From Nocardioides daeguensis (GTDB lineage Bacteria; Actinomycetota; Actinomycetes; Propionibacteriales; Nocardioidaceae), in assembly GCF_019192965.1 (NCBI RefSeq), contig NZ_JAHTKU010000010.1, forward strand, positions 186,001 through 250,000: 64,000 nt of DNA, given 5' to 3'. This document shows positions 24,217-33,788 of the stretch, piece after piece. Under the pieces are notes generated by a model. It did no database searches. It was not told the origin of the DNA and saw nothing but the letters and a program-made list of their open reading frames with translations. Both the position numbers and the translations under genes were made by a program. Every line of letters begins with the position of its first letter. Within the stretch, counting starts at the first letter, position 1.

Positions 24217-25614
24217 ATGGGTATCAGCGGCCGCAGCGGCGGTCTCGAGAAGGCGCGGGCGAAGATGCTCGACGCCGGGGTCGACCCCGTTGCGATCGAG
24301 ACGTTCGCGCACTACTACCGCCTGCTCGAGCACGGCGAGACCGGCATGATCCCCGAGTCGACCATCGAGCCGGTCGACATGGAGAGCCTCGCCGACGTCG
24401 AGGTCCCCGACGACGTGGCCGCCGACGCGATCGGCAAGACGGTGGCGATCAAGCTCAACGGCGGGCTCGGCACCTCGATGGGCATGGAGCGCGCGAAGTC
24501 GCTGCTGTGCGTGCGGCGCGGCCTGTCCTTCCTCGACATCATCGCCCGTCAGGCGCTGCACCTGCGCCAGCAGTACGACGTCCGGTTGCCGCTGCTGTTC
24601 ATGAACTCGTTCCGCACCTCCGCCGACACGCTGCACGCCCTGGGCCGCTACGAGGACCTCGCGGTCGACGGGCTGCCCCTGGAGTTCCTGCAGAACAAGG
24701 AGCCGAAGCTCCTCACCGCCGACCTGACGCCGGCCAGCTGGCCGAAGGACCCCGACCTCGAGTGGTGTCCGCCCGGCCACGGCGACCTCTACACCGCGCT
24801 GCGCGGCACCGGCCTGCTCGACCGGATGATCGAGCTGGGCTACCGCTACGTCTTCGTCTCCAACTCCGACAACCTCGGTGCCGTGCCGGACCCGCGGGTC
24901 GCGGGCTGGTTCGCGTCGACGGGGGCGCCGTTCGCGATCGAGGCGGTCCGTCGTACCGCCTCGGACCGCAAGGGCGGCCACTTCGCGCGTCGCAAGGCCG
25001 ACGGCCGGATCGTGCTGCGCGAGACGGCGCAGACGCTGCCCGAGGACCGGGAGGCGCTGGCCGACCTCGACCGGCACCGGTTCACCTCGACCAACAACCT
25101 GTGGTTCGACCTGCGCGCCATGAAGACCGTGCTCGACGGGCGTGAGGGGATCCTCGGCCTGCCGCTGATCCGCAACCTCAAGCACGTCGACCCGGCCGAC
25201 CCGGCCTCGCCCGAGGTGGTCCAGATCGAGACCGCGATGGGCGCGGCGATCGAGGTCTTCGACGGTGCCCGGCTGATCGAGGTCGGCCGCGACCGGTTCA
25301 TCCCGGTCAAGACCACCAACGACCTGCTCGTGCTGCGCTCCGACGTCTACGAGATCGGCGCCGACTTCGCGCTCACGCAGGTCGCCACCGACGTCCCGTA
25401 CGTCGACCTCGACGCCGACCACTACAAGGTCGTCGGCGAGTTCGACAAGCGGTTCCCCGAGGGCGCGCCCTCCCTGGCCAAGGCCACGGCGCTCAAGGTG
25501 GAGGGCGACTGGACCTTCGGCCACGGCGTGCAGGTCGTCGGCTCGGTCGAGCTCGACGCCAAGGGCGCCCAGCGGGTCCCCGCCGGCGAGGTGCTCTCGG
25601 GGTCGGATGACTGA
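24217..25614 (+). CDS. UTP-glucose-1-phosphate uridylyltransferase, eukaryote-type (UDPGP family)
   Basis: The 465-residue enzyme makes UDP-glucose from UTP and glucose 1-phosphate. It has the nucleotide-binding KLNGGLGTSMGMERAKS, FMNSFRTSADT, PPGHGDLYTAL and FVSNSDNLGA, which are the motifs of the UDPGP family (plants, animals and some actinobacteria). It is unlike the roughly 300-residue bacterial GalU found at the same place in M. tuberculosis (Rv0993). The gene position is therefore conserved while the protein family is swapped. It overlaps moeA by eight bases. Confidence 0.92.
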   Translation: MGISGRSGGLEKARAKMLDAGVDPVAIETFAHYYRLLEHGETGMIPESTIEPVDMESLADVEVPDDVAADAIGKTVAIKLNGGLGTSMGMERAKSLLCVRRGLSFLDIIARQALHLRQQYDVRLPLLFMNSFRTSADTLHALGRYEDLAVDGLPLEFLQNKEPKLLTADLTPASWPKDPDLEWCPPGHGDLYTALRGTGLLDRMIELGYRYVFVSNSDNLGAVPDPRVAGWFASTGAPFAIEAVRRTASDRKGGHFARRKADGRIVLRETAQTLPEDREALADLDRHRFTSTNNLWFDLRAMKTVLDGREGILGLPLIRNLKHVDPADPASPEVVQIETAMGAAIEVFDGARLIEVGRDRFIPVKTTNDLLVLRSDVYEIGADFALTQVATDVPYVDLDADHYKVVGEFDKRFPEGAPSLAKATALKVEGDWTFGHGVQVVGSVELDAKGAQRVPAGEVLSGSDD

Positions 25615-26798
25615 CCCCGCCTGCGCGGTCGACGAGCACCGCGCGCGGCTGCTCGAGGGCGTCACGGCGCTGGACCCGGAGGTCGTGCCGCTCGCCGAGG
25701 CACTGGGCCGGGTCCTGGCCGCCGACGTCGCGGCGACGCTGTCCGTGCCGCCGTTCGACCACGCCGCGATGGACGGGTTCGCGGTCCGTGCCGCCGACGT
25801 CGCGTCGGTGCCGGTGGCGCTGCCCGTGTCCGGCGCGGTCGCGGCCGGCGACCCGGTCACCCCGCTGGTCCCCGGTACGGCGGTCCGGATCATGACCGGC
25901 GCGCCCGTCCCGCCCGGGGCCGACCTGGTCGTCCCGTTCGAGTGGACGACCGGCACCGACCCGGTCGAGATCGTGCAGCGCGCCGACGCCGGGCGGCACA
26001 TCCGGTTCGAGGGCGAGGACGTCCGCGCCGGCGAGGCCGCCCTCGCCGCCGGGGTGCGCCTCGGCCCCGCCCAGCTCGGGCTACTCACCTCCGTGGGCGC
26101 CACAGCGGTCGCGGTCCGGCCGCGTCCCCGGCTCGCCGTGCTGTCCACCGGTGCGGAGCTGGTCGCGGGCCACGTGCCCGACAGCAACTCGCCGACCCTG
26201 CTGGCCGCGGGCCGCGCTGCCGGTGCCGACGCCGCTGCCTTCGGGCCCGCCCCCGACGACCTCGCCGGCTTCCGCGCCCTCCTCGCCGCAGCGGTCGACA
26301 CCACCGACCTGGTCGTCACCACCGGCGGCATCTCCGCCGGCGACCACGACGTCGTGAAGGCCGCCCTGCGCGACGACCCCGGCTTCTGGTTCGGCCCGAT
26401 CGCGATGAAGCCCGGTCGCCCCCAGGGCTGTGGGGTGGTCGACTCCTCCGACGGCCGCCGGGTCCCGGTCGTCACCCTGCCGGGCACCCCGATCGCCGCC
26501 TACGCCTCCTTCCTGCTGTACGTCGTCCCGTTGCTCCACGCGCTCGCCGGCACGCCCTGGCGGCCGGTGACCGCGCCGCTGGCCGCGCCGGTGACCGCCG
26601 GCGACCGGACCGTCCTCCTCCCCGGAGTCGTCGACGAGGCGGGTGCGATCCGGCCCCTGCCCGGTCACGCCGGCCACTCGCAACGGCTGCTCGCCGCGGC
26701 CGACGCGTTGCTCGTCGTACCGCCCTCGGGGAGGCTGGTGCCCGAGGGCACGCCCGTCGAGGTGCTTGCCCTGCATCCCCGATCCCAGGAGGGCCTCG

Positions 26799-26806
<8 letters not shown>
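25607..26806 (+). CDS. moeA: Molybdopterin molybdotransferase MoeA / gephyrin-like Glp
   Basis: The 399-residue protein has all MoeA parts: PPFDHAAMDGFAVRAAD, MTGAPVPPGADLVVP, the MPT-binding TGAELVAGHVPDSNS and VVTTGGISAGDHD, KPGRPQG and LPGTPIAAYASF, then a C-terminal barrel domain. MoeA inserts molybdate into adenylated molybdopterin. In Corynebacterium the homologue in the same operon order (galU-moeA-rimJ-glpR) is Glp, which binds FtsZ and a membrane receptor. Because glpR is present downstream, this copy may serve cell division as well as, or instead of, cofactor synthesis. It is flanked by moaC and mog, which argues that it keeps a cofactor role. Confidence 0.92.
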
Positions 26807-27274
<468 letters not shown>

Positions 27275-27278
<4 letters not shown>

Positions 27279-27763
27279 CCGCTCCCGCCGGCCTGCCTGC
27301 CGTGGTGGTGGTGGCGTCCAACCGCGCCGCCGCCGGGGTGTACGACGACACGACCGGTCCGCTCCTCGTCGAGGCCCTGCGTTCGTGGGGCTTCGACGTC
27401 GGCGACCCGGTCGTGCGGCCCGACGGCGAGCCCGTGGGTGAGGCGATCGCGGCGGCCGTGGCGGGCGGCGCTCGGGTCGTGCTCACCACCGGCGGCACGG
27501 GACTGACCCCGACCGACCGCACCCCCGAGGTGACCCGGCCGCTGCTCGACCGTGAGGTCCCCGGCCTGGCCGAGGCGATCCGCGCCGCGGGCGTGGCGAA
27601 GGGCGTCCCCACCGCGGTCCTGTCCCGTGGCCTGGCCGGGGTCGCCGGCTCGGCGCTCGTCGTCAACCTGCCCGGATCGCGCGGCGGCGTGAAGGACGCG
27701 CTCGCCGTCCTCGAGCAGGTCCTGACCCACGCCGTCGAGCAGATCGTCGGGAGCGACCATTGA
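27275..27763 (+). CDS. mog: Molybdopterin adenylyltransferase-type protein (MogA/MoaB)
   Basis: The 162-residue protein has the MoCF domain: VVVASNRAAAGVYDDTTGPLL, VLTTGGTGLTPTDRTPEVTRPLL and VVNLPGSRGGVKDAL. MogA adenylates molybdopterin so that MoeA can insert molybdate, so mog, moaC and moeA form a functional set. The GTG start overlaps the moaC stop (GTGA), and its own stop overlaps the rimJ start (TTGA). Confidence 0.92.
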
Positions 27764-28413
27764 GCGACGCGCCTCGTGAGCGGATGATCGTCGGCGTCCC
27801 CGGGCGCGCGTGGCCCAACGAGCTGATCTCCGGCACCGACCCGGTCGTCCGGCTGCGGCCCATCGCGCGGTCCGACGCCCGCGCCTGGCGCTCCGCGCGT
27901 CGCCGCAACGCCACGTGGCTCGGCCCCTGGGACGCCACCGCCCCGCCCGGCTCCGACGCCCGGCCGACCTCGTTCCGCGCGCTGGTGAAGCGGCTGCGCA
28001 GGGCGGCCCGCCGCGGGACGACGTACCCGTTCGTGATCGAGGTGGACGGCGTCTTCGCTGGCCAGGTCAGCGTCAACAACATCGTGCGCGGCTCGGCGCA
28101 GTTCGCGTCCGTCGGGTACTGGATCGACCAGGAGTTCGCCGGCCGCGGCGTCGTCCCACGCGCCGTCGCGATGGTGATCGACCACTGCTTCTTCCTCGGC
28201 GGCCTGCACCGGATCGAGATCTGCATCCGCCCGGAGAACTCCAACTCCCTGCGGGTCGTGGAGAAGCTCGGCATCCGCGAGATCGGCTACGCGCCGTACT
28301 TCCTGCACATCGACGGCGAGTGGCGCGACCACCGGATCTTCGCGGTCACCCGGGAGGAGGCGCCTCGCGGCGTCCTCGTGCGGCTCGACCGGCCCGAGTC
28401 CGAGCGCTTCTGA
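27760..28413 (+). CDS. rimJ: GNAT acetyltransferase, RimJ/RimL type
   Basis: The 217-residue protein has the RimJ/RimL GNAT fold: VRLRPIARSDARAW, then FVIEVDGVFAGQVSVNNI, VGYWIDQEFAGRGVVPRAV as the acetyl-CoA loop and RIEICIRPENSNSLRVVEKLG. Relatives acetylate N-terminal amines of ribosomal proteins or small molecules. The TTG start at 27760 has GGGAG six bases upstream; ATG 27784 is an alternative. It occupies the place of Rv0995 between moeA and the glpR homologue. Confidence 0.9.
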   Translation: MSDAPRERMIVGVPGRAWPNELISGTDPVVRLRPIARSDARAWRSARRRNATWLGPWDATAPPGSDARPTSFRALVKRLRRAARRGTTYPFVIEVDGVFAGQVSVNNIVRGSAQFASVGYWIDQEFAGRGVVPRAVAMVIDHCFFLGGLHRIEICIRPENSNSLRVVEKLGIREIGYAPYFLHIDGEWRDHRIFAVTREEAPRGVLVRLDRPESERF

Positions 28414-28462
28414 GGGACCTGTCGCGCAGGATGACCGTCGGGGGAGTGGTCAAATCACATGC

Positions 28463-28529
28463 GTCACACGAATCAATCTGTGACACACCGATGGACATGC
28501 ACCCCGCAGTGAGGTAGCCCTCCTAACCT
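28463..28529 (+). promoter_or_regulatory. Regulatory region of glpR
   Basis: GTCACA (28463-28468) and TGTGAC (28479-28484) form an inverted repeat with 10 bases between, possibly an operator. TAACCT at 28524-28529 is a good -10 hexamer seven bases before GTG 28536, which again suggests a leaderless message. No convincing -35 is visible. Confidence 0.4.
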
Positions 28530-28535
28530 CTCGGT

Positions 28536-29462
28536 GTGGACCTGAGCTCGCTGATCTTCGTCGCCGTGGTCGTGGCGTGGGCGGTCTACCTCGTGCCGAT
28601 GGCGCTGCGCCGCCACGAGGAGGACGCCTCCAGCCGCTCGGTCGAGGGATTCTCCGACCGGCTGCGGGTGCTCGCCCGGCGCGAGGCGGTGTCGTCCACC
28701 GAGGCCGAGCTGGTCGCCGCCGGTCGACCGGTCCAGGAGTCGCGGGACGAGACGCGGGACGAGGAGCCCGCGGCGCCCACCCCTGCGCCGCGCGCTGCCC
28801 GTTCTGCCGACGCTCCCGTCGAGGTTCCTGTCGAGGTTCCTGCCGCGGAGTCGACCGCCCAGCGCCGGCTCCGGCAGTCCGCGGCCGCCCGCCGCGCCGC
28901 CGCTCGTCGCCGCCGGGTCTTCAACCTGCTGCTGCTGGCGATCGTGCTCGTCGCCGCGCTCGCGATCGGCAAGGTCGTCGACTGGGTCTGGCTCGCCGCC
29001 CCCGTCACCTTGATGGCCGCCTGGCTCGTCGCCTGCCGGCTCATGGTCAAGCGAGAGCGTGCCGCCCGCGCCACGCCGGTCCGCAAGCGCCGCACCACCC
29101 TCGCCGACGAGGTCATCGCCGACGAGGACGCGTCGAAGGACACCGACGACGCCGACGAGGTGCGCGACGACACCGACGAGATCGCTGTCGTCACCGCCGA
29201 GGTCCTCGACGAGCCCGCCGAGGCCGCCCCTGCCACTCCCGTGGTCGACGGCTGGACCCCGGTCCCCGTGCCGCTGCCGACGTACGTCGCCAAGGCGCCC
29301 GCCGGCCGCACCGTCCGCACCATCGACCTCGACTCGACGGGCGTGTGGAGCTCCGGCCGCAACGAGGCCGATTCCCAGCTGGCCCGTGAGGCCGACGCCC
29401 AGCGAGCCCAGGCGGACGCCGCCGCGGCCGACGCCGAGCAGCGCCGCGCGACCGGCTCCTGA
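28536..29462 (+). CDS. glpR: GlpR-like membrane receptor of the gephyrin-like Glp protein
   Basis: The 308-residue protein starts with a transmembrane helix (LIFVAVVVAWAVYLVPMALRR), then a charged cytoplasmic stretch, then two closely spaced helices at about 128-168 (NLLLLAIVLVAALAIGKVV and LAAPVTLMAAWLVACRL), then a long acidic disordered tail with TVRTIDLDSTGVWSSGR. It matches the position and form of Rv0996 and of corynebacterial GlpR, which tethers Glp and FtsZ at the septum. It has its own putative promoter and follows rimJ by about 120 bases. A divisome role is inferred from synteny. Confidence 0.75.
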   Translation: MDLSSLIFVAVVVAWAVYLVPMALRRHEEDASSRSVEGFSDRLRVLARREAVSSTEAELVAAGRPVQESRDETRDEEPAAPTPAPRAARSADAPVEVPVEVPAAESTAQRRLRQSAAARRAAARRRRVFNLLLLAIVLVAALAIGKVVDWVWLAAPVTLMAAWLVACRLMVKRERAARATPVRKRRTTLADEVIADEDASKDTDDADEVRDDTDEIAVVTAEVLDEPAEAAPATPVVDGWTPVPVPLPTYVAKAPAGRTVRTIDLDSTGVWSSGRNEADSQLAREADAQRAQADAAAADAEQRRATGS

Positions 29463-29503
29463 CCGTCCCGGATGCGGGGCTGGGCCGCGGGTAACGCCCG
29501 GCC

Positions 29504-29791
29504 ATGACCCACGACGACGAGGGCACCGCCGCCGACCGCCAGGCGGCCCAGCAGACCCGCGAGCAGGAGAAGAAGTACGCCGACTCCGCGACCGCGGTCT
29601 CTCCCGACACCCAGGGCGCCGACCCTGAGGAGGTCATCGACGACAGCGCGTTCTCGGGAGGATCGGCCCGCGGCCAGTCGACGACCTTCGAGGACCCGCC
29701 GAAGCCGCGGGGCAGCTCGAACGTCGACCGCGGTCCGCACGGCGACGACCAGCCGCGTCCGGCCGGCAACGCCGACGAGGACCGCAACTGA
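29504..29791 (+). CDS. Small hydrophilic, probably disordered protein
   Basis: The 95-residue protein is very rich in Asp, Glu, Gln, Gly and Pro with no hydrophobic core (DRQAAQQTREQEKKYADSA, then a tail of short charged repeats). I do not recognise it. TAACGC at 29492-29497 lies seven bases before the ATG, so it may be leaderless. It is the last gene before the tRNA and marks the end of the core block. Confidence 0.6.
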   Translation: MTHDDEGTAADRQAAQQTREQEKKYADSATAVSPDTQGADPEEVIDDSAFSGGSARGQSTTFEDPPKPRGSSNVDRGPHGDDQPRPAGNADEDRN

Positions 29792-29843
29792 CCATCCCGA
29801 TTCGGAGACGGCGCGACCCGGGTGCTACCGTTTCTCCTCGCTT

Positions 29844-29919
29844 GGGGGTGTGGCGCAGTTGGTAGCGCGTCTCGTTCGCAATGAGAAGGTCAGGGGTTCG
29901 AATCCCCTCACCTCCACCA
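29844..29919 (+). tRNA. tRNA-Ala(CGC)
   Basis: GGGGGTG pairs with CACCTCC as the acceptor stem, GCGCAGTTGGTAGCGC forms the D arm, the loop TTCGCAA carries anticodon CGC, and GGGGTTCGAATCCCC makes the T arm. CCA is encoded at the 3' end. The tRNA reads GCG alanine codons. A strong hairpin follows at once, and accessory catabolic genes begin after it. Confidence 0.94.
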
Positions 29920-29926
29920 GCAAGCA

Positions 29927-29960
29927 AGAACCGGCAGGTCGCCTCTGACCTGCCGGTTCT
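29927..29960 (+). terminator. Terminator of tRNA-Ala
   Basis: AGAACCGGCAGGTC and its perfect complement GACCTGCCGGTTCT form a 14-bp stem with a six-base loop, eight bases after the tRNA. There is no strong T run. Confidence 0.85.
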
Positions 29961-30331
29961 CGCGTTCTCGGGCGTCCGGCTCTGGGACCTCCACGAAGCG
30001 CCGCCGGGCCGTCTCGCTCACCCCACCCAGCGCCGAAGCTCGTCTGCCAGGACGGGTCCGAACCGCAGCTGCGGGAAGTGCGCGCCCGCGCCCACGACGT
30101 TCTTGCCCTCGAGCTCGCGAAACAGCCGCTCGCGGACCCGGGCAGCGAACCACGGAGCCGAGCTCCCCGTCCAGCCGGGGCCTCGCGCTGCTGGCGAGCT
30201 GGTCACTGGCGTCCCCGGGGTCCGAGTTCGTTCTGTGACGCGCGGACCGTGTCAGCGGGCGCTGCCGCGGTGCCGTTGACGGTGCGAGGCGTCGACCGTG
30301 AGCAGATCATCCGCGCTGCGCTCGACCACAC
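29961..30331. other. Intergenic stretch with gene debris after tRNA-Ala
   Basis: About 370 bases hold no intact gene. The minus strand carries a fragment resembling the C-terminus of an MBL-fold hydrolase. On the plus strand near 30284 a short frame reads VRGVDREQIIRAALD, like the first helix of a TetR regulator, with nothing after it. No integrase or clear attachment repeat is visible. The stretch looks like an insertion or deletion scar. Confidence 0.5.
30018..30206 (-). pseudogene. Remnant of an MBL-fold metallo-hydrolase C-terminus
   Basis: The frame ends with LFRELEGKNVVGAGAHFPQL and then RFGPVLADELRRWVG-stop. The pattern GAHFP...FG followed by a short basic end is typical of the C-terminus of metallo-beta-lactamase-fold hydrolases. 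The metal-binding HxHxDH region and everything upstream are missing, so this is a leftover tail of about 45 residues. Its position just after tRNA-Ala fits a past rearrangement. Confidence 0.45.
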
Positions 30332-31349
30332 TCAGAAGTCGAAGACCAGCCGCGCTGCGGTACGGGCGTTCAGGACGTCGTCGATGGCCTCGTTGACCTG
30401 GTCCAGCCTGCGGGACTCCGCGATGACCCGGGTGCGGCCCAGCGCGTGCAGCCGGAACACCTCCGCGAGGTCCTGGCGGGTGCCGACGATCGACCCGATC
30501 ACCGAGATGCCCTTGAGGACGGTCTCGAAGATCGGCAGGTGCATCGGTCCGTCACCCTCGGGGGGCAGCGCCACGCACACCAGCCGGCCGCCGCGGCGCA
30601 GGGCGGCGAAGGCCTGCTCGAACGCCTTCGGGGTGACCGCCAGGGCGACGGCGACGTCGGCGCCGCCGAGGTCGGCGATCGCCTGGACCGGGTCGGTGGT
30701 GGCGGCGTTGACGGTGTGGTCGGCGCCCAGCTCGCGGGCCAGCTCCAGCTTCTCCTCGGTGAGGTCGACGGCGATCACCTCCGCGCCGACGAGCCGGGCG
30801 TACTGCACCGCGAGGTGGCCGAGACCGCCGATGCCGAAGACCGCGACGCGCTCGCCCGGGACGACGTCGGCGACCTTGATCGCCTTGTAGGTCGTCACGC
30901 CGGCGCAGGTCAGGGGGAGCGGCGTCGAAGGAGCTGACCTCGGCGGGGACCGGTACGACGTAGGCCGCGTCGGCGACGGCGTACTCGGCGAACGCGCCGT
31001 CGACGGAGTAGCCGCTGTTCTGCTGCTCCTCGCAGAGCGTCTCCCAGCCGCTGATGCAGTGGTCGCAGTGCCCGCAGGCGCGGCCCAGCCACGCGATCGC
31101 GACCCGGTCCCCGACGGAACGCTCGGTGACGCCGGGACCGATGGCGGTGACGACGCCGACGCCCTCGTGGCCGGGGACGAAGGGCGGAGTCGGCTTGACG
31201 GGCCAGTCGCCGTGGGCGGCGTGGATGTCGGTGTGGCACAAGCCGCACGCCTGCATCCGTACGACGACCTGCCCGGTGCCCGGCTCGGGCAGGGGGCGCT
31301 CCTCGATGACGAGCGGGGCGTCGAAGCTGGTCACGACTGCTGCTTTCAT
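30332..31349 (-). pseudogene. adhP: Zinc alcohol dehydrogenase AdhP, frameshifted
   Basis: The N-terminal part ([20 protein letters not shown], then the structural zinc loop [15 protein letters not shown]) and the C-terminal part ([16 protein letters not shown], the NAD-binding region) together make a complete AdhP of about 338 residues. They are in different frames. One extra base in the five-G run at 30913-30917 explains the break: removing it gives [19 protein letters not shown], the expected family sequence. It is either a recent inactivating mutation or a sequencing error. AGGAGAA lies before the start. The enzyme would interconvert primary alcohols and aldehydes with NAD. Confidence 0.85.
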
Positions 31350-31543
31350 GGCTGTTCTCCTGGGGTGCGCTCGGCGGGTGGGTGGCAGGCGCCGACGCGG
31401 CTGAGGAAGTGCACCCTCGCGCGGCCGGGCCGTACGGCTTCCCACTCCACCGTCCGGACGGAGGCGCCGGGAGGGGCTTAGGTCCCGGGACGGGGGTCTC
31501 TCTGGCAGGTTCACGGGGCCGCCGGCACTCCGGGCGGCGGGAC
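31350..31543. other. Non-coding gap upstream of adhP
   Basis: The gap holds the adhP ribosome-binding site and a 12-bp palindrome CCGTCCGGACGG at 31450-31461, possibly an operator for adhP. I see no gene or RNA in it. Confidence 0.4.
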
Positions 31544-32395
31544 CTAGCGGATCGGCCCGCGGTCGCCCACGACAGCGGCGACGTACGCCGCCGCGGGCTC
31601 GCGCACCAGGTCCTGCAGCTCGAGGAACAGGGGGATCGTCTCGTTGCCCGGCCAGTCCGTCGGCAGGAACTCGGCGGGAAGTGCCGGGTCCACGTAGGTG
31701 ATCGGGCGCCAGGCATCCAGTGCTCGGACCCAGGTCCGGAACGCCGCGCGGGGTTCACCGCTGGCCCGGAAGGCCTCGACGTCGGGGGCCACCCGCTGCC
31801 GGAACTCGTCGTGGAGCGCCCATACCGACTCCAGGTCCCACCAACGCTGTACGGCGACCGCGGGCTCGGTCGCGCCCCGGATCGAGTCGACCATGAACAG
31901 GGTCACCCGATCGGCGACGTCGAGGTCGGCGACGATCTGCTCGATCTCGTCGACCATGAAGCCCGGCGCGATGAGGAGCGCGGCAGCCACGGAGCCGCAC
32001 CCCACCCAGGTGAGTCGGCGCCGCAGCTGGTGGCGCAGGTCCCGCTGTTCCTCGGGGATGGAGAAGGAGACGACGCACCAGGGCGAGTCGGCGGTCATGA
32101 AGCGTGGTGCCACGATCCGCTGGCTGTCGCGCTCGATCAGCTGTTCGGCCCGCGGGGTGAGCACGTAGCCCGATGCTCCGTCGCGGACGTCGGTCGCGAC
32201 GACCCCCTTCGCCTTGAGGCGGGTCAGCGCGGTGCGGGTGCGGGCGCCGCTCACGTCCACCGCCTCCATCAAGGAGACCAGGGAACCCGAGGTCAACCAC
32301 GTCTCCCCGATGGCGGTCGAGACGCCGAGGACGGTACGGAGGAGTGAGGTCGCGCTGCCCGGTCGCGCGTCGAACTCGTCGACAAACTCATGCAC
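31544..32395 (-). CDS. PaaX-family transcriptional regulator, copy 1
   Basis: The 283-residue protein has a winged helix ([20 protein letters not shown], then [11 protein letters not shown]), the PaaX middle domain ([20 protein letters not shown], then [19 protein letters not shown]) and a C-terminal helical domain ([20 protein letters not shown]). PaaX represses phenylacetate genes and is released by phenylacetyl-CoA, so an aryl-CoA inducer is likely. It is a close paralogue of the regulator at 38009; GTG 32395 gives the same N-terminal length, while TTG 32407 has a better ribosome-binding site. It lies just after kynU and probably controls the kyn genes, the ligase operon, or both. Confidence 0.88.
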   Translation of the reverse strand: MHEFVDEFDARPGSATSLLRTVLGVSTAIGETWLTSGSLVSLMEAVDVSGARTRTALTRLKAKGVVATDVRDGASGYVLTPRAEQLIERDSQRIVAPRFMTADSPWCVVSFSIPEEQRDLRHQLRRRLTWVGCGSVAAALLIAPGFMVDEIEQIVADLDVADRVTLFMVDSIRGATEPAVAVQRWWDLESVWALHDEFRQRVAPDVEAFRASGEPRAAFRTWVRALDAWRPITYVDPALPAEFLPTDWPGNETIPLFLELQDLVREPAAAYVAAVVGDRGPIR

Positions 32396-32540
32396 GCCTC
32401 GATCCAACCGTCCTCTCCTTGCCCGTGCCACGGAGGGTTGCCGTCCGGCCCTGCTCGCTGCTGTCCGCTTCGGATCCTAGGCCGACCCGAGCGAGTGCCG
32501 TGACCGCCGCCCGGCCGGTCGGCGAGGTGGTGCGGGAAGC

Positions 32541-33788
32541 TCAGGCGGGGGAGTGCGCCAACAGCTCCCGGACGTGGGCGAGGGCGGTGAGGACCTCGGT
32601 GAAGCTGGTGCTCAGGGGGGAGAGCCCGACCCGCAGTCCCCGGGGAGGGCGGAAGTCGGGGATGACACCACGCTGCCAGAGCCCGGCGACCACGTCGCGC
32701 ATGTCCGCGTGCTCGAGCATGACGTGGCTGCCGCGGCGCTCGCGGTCGGCGGGCGAGGCGACCACGACACCGAGCGGCGCCAGCAGCTCCTGGGCGACCG
32801 CGACGGTGAAGTCGGCGAGCAGGACGGACTTGGCGCGGATGGCGGGCAGGCCCGCCACCTCGATGAGATCGAGCATGTCCTGCAGCGGCACCATCGCCAG
32901 GATCGGCGGAGTGCCGCTGATGAACCGGCGCATTCCCTGCGCGGGGCGGTAGCTCCCGCCCATCGCGAACGGGTCGGCATGCCCCATCCATCCGGCGATC
33001 GGCTGGGTCAGCCGGTCCTGCAGGCGCGCGGCGACGTAGCCGAACGCCGGGGCGCCGGGACCGCCGTTGAGGTACTTGTAGGAGCAGCCGACGGCGAGGT
33101 CCACGTCGTCGGCGTCGAGGGCGAGCTCCAGCACCCCGGCCGAGTGGCACAGGTCCCACAGGACGAGGGCGCCGACCCGATGGGCCTGCGCGGTGATGGC
33201 CGGCAGGTCCGCGATGTACGCCGACTTGTAGGCGACATGGCTCAGCAGAAGTACGGCGGTCTGCTCCGAGACGGTCCTGCGCACCTCCTCGAGCGTGACG
33301 CCACCGGACGGGTCGGGAGAGATCCACTGCACCGTCAGGCCGCGCTCGCGGGCCACCGCGTCCACGATGAACCGATCCGTGGGGAAGTTCTCGGTGTCCG
33401 CCACGATCTCCGTGCGGCCCGGTGAGGCGTCGACGGCAGCACGGAGGAGCTTGTAGAGCATCACGGTGGTCGAGTCCGCGACGACGGTCTGTCCGGCGCC
33501 CGCTCCGAGCGCGACGCGGCCGAGCTGGTCGCCGAGGACCAACGGACGCTCCATCCACCGCTCGTCCCACGATCGGATGAGTCGTTCGCCCCACTCCTCG
33601 CCGACGAAGTCGCCGATCCGGTCGCGGGTGCGCTTCAGGGGCCGGCCCAGCGAGTTCCCGTCGAGGTACGCCGTGACCGTGTCCGGCAGGTGGAAGGCGT
33701 CGCGGTGGGCGGCGAGCGGGTCGCTCCGGTCGAGCGCGTGGGCCTCGTCGACGAGGTGGGCAGGGATCTCACGGACGTTGATCGACAT
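32541..33788 (-). CDS. kynU: Kynureninase KynU
   Basis: The 415-residue PLP enzyme cleaves kynurenine to anthranilate and alanine. Visible family features are YLDGNSLGRPLKRTRD near the start, the PLP-phosphate region STTVMLYKLLRAA, WDLCHSAGVL and the Schiff-base Lys238 in CSYKYLNGGPG, then GWMGHADPF and FISGTPPI. The C-terminus has GLRVGLSPLSTSF. It overlaps the amidohydrolase gene by 20 bases, and the kynA-amidohydrolase-kynU order gives tryptophan to anthranilate in one operon. 3-Hydroxylation genes (kmo, haaO) are absent, so anthranilate is the probable end product. Confidence 0.95.
   Translation of the reverse strand: MSINVREIPAHLVDEAHALDRSDPLAAHRDAFHLPDTVTAYLDGNSLGRPLKRTRDRIGDFVGEEWGERLIRSWDERWMERPLVLGDQLGRVALGAGAGQTVVADSTTVMLYKLLRAAVDASPGRTEIVADTENFPTDRFIVDAVARERGLTVQWISPDPSGGVTLEEVRRTVSEQTAVLLLSHVAYKSAYIADLPAITAQAHRVGALVLWDLCHSAGVLELALDADDVDLAVGCSYKYLNGGPGAPAFGYVAARLQDRLTQPIAGWMGHADPFAMGGSYRPAQGMRRFISGTPPILAMVPLQDMLDLIEVAGLPAIRAKSVLLADFTVAVAQELLAPLGVVVASPADRERRGSHVMLEHADMRDVVAGLWQRGVIPDFRPPRGLRVGLSPLSTSFTEVLTALAHVRELLAHSPA

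Noticed and set aside
29844-29919. tRNA-Ala as a proven integration site of a genomic island
   Set aside because: No integrase and no second copy of the tRNA 3' end are in the window, so it is listed only as a hypothesis.
30284-30330. A TetR gene start (VRGVDREQIIRAALD)
   Set aside because: Only the first helix is recognisable and no helix-turn-helix follows; it is too short to annotate as a gene.
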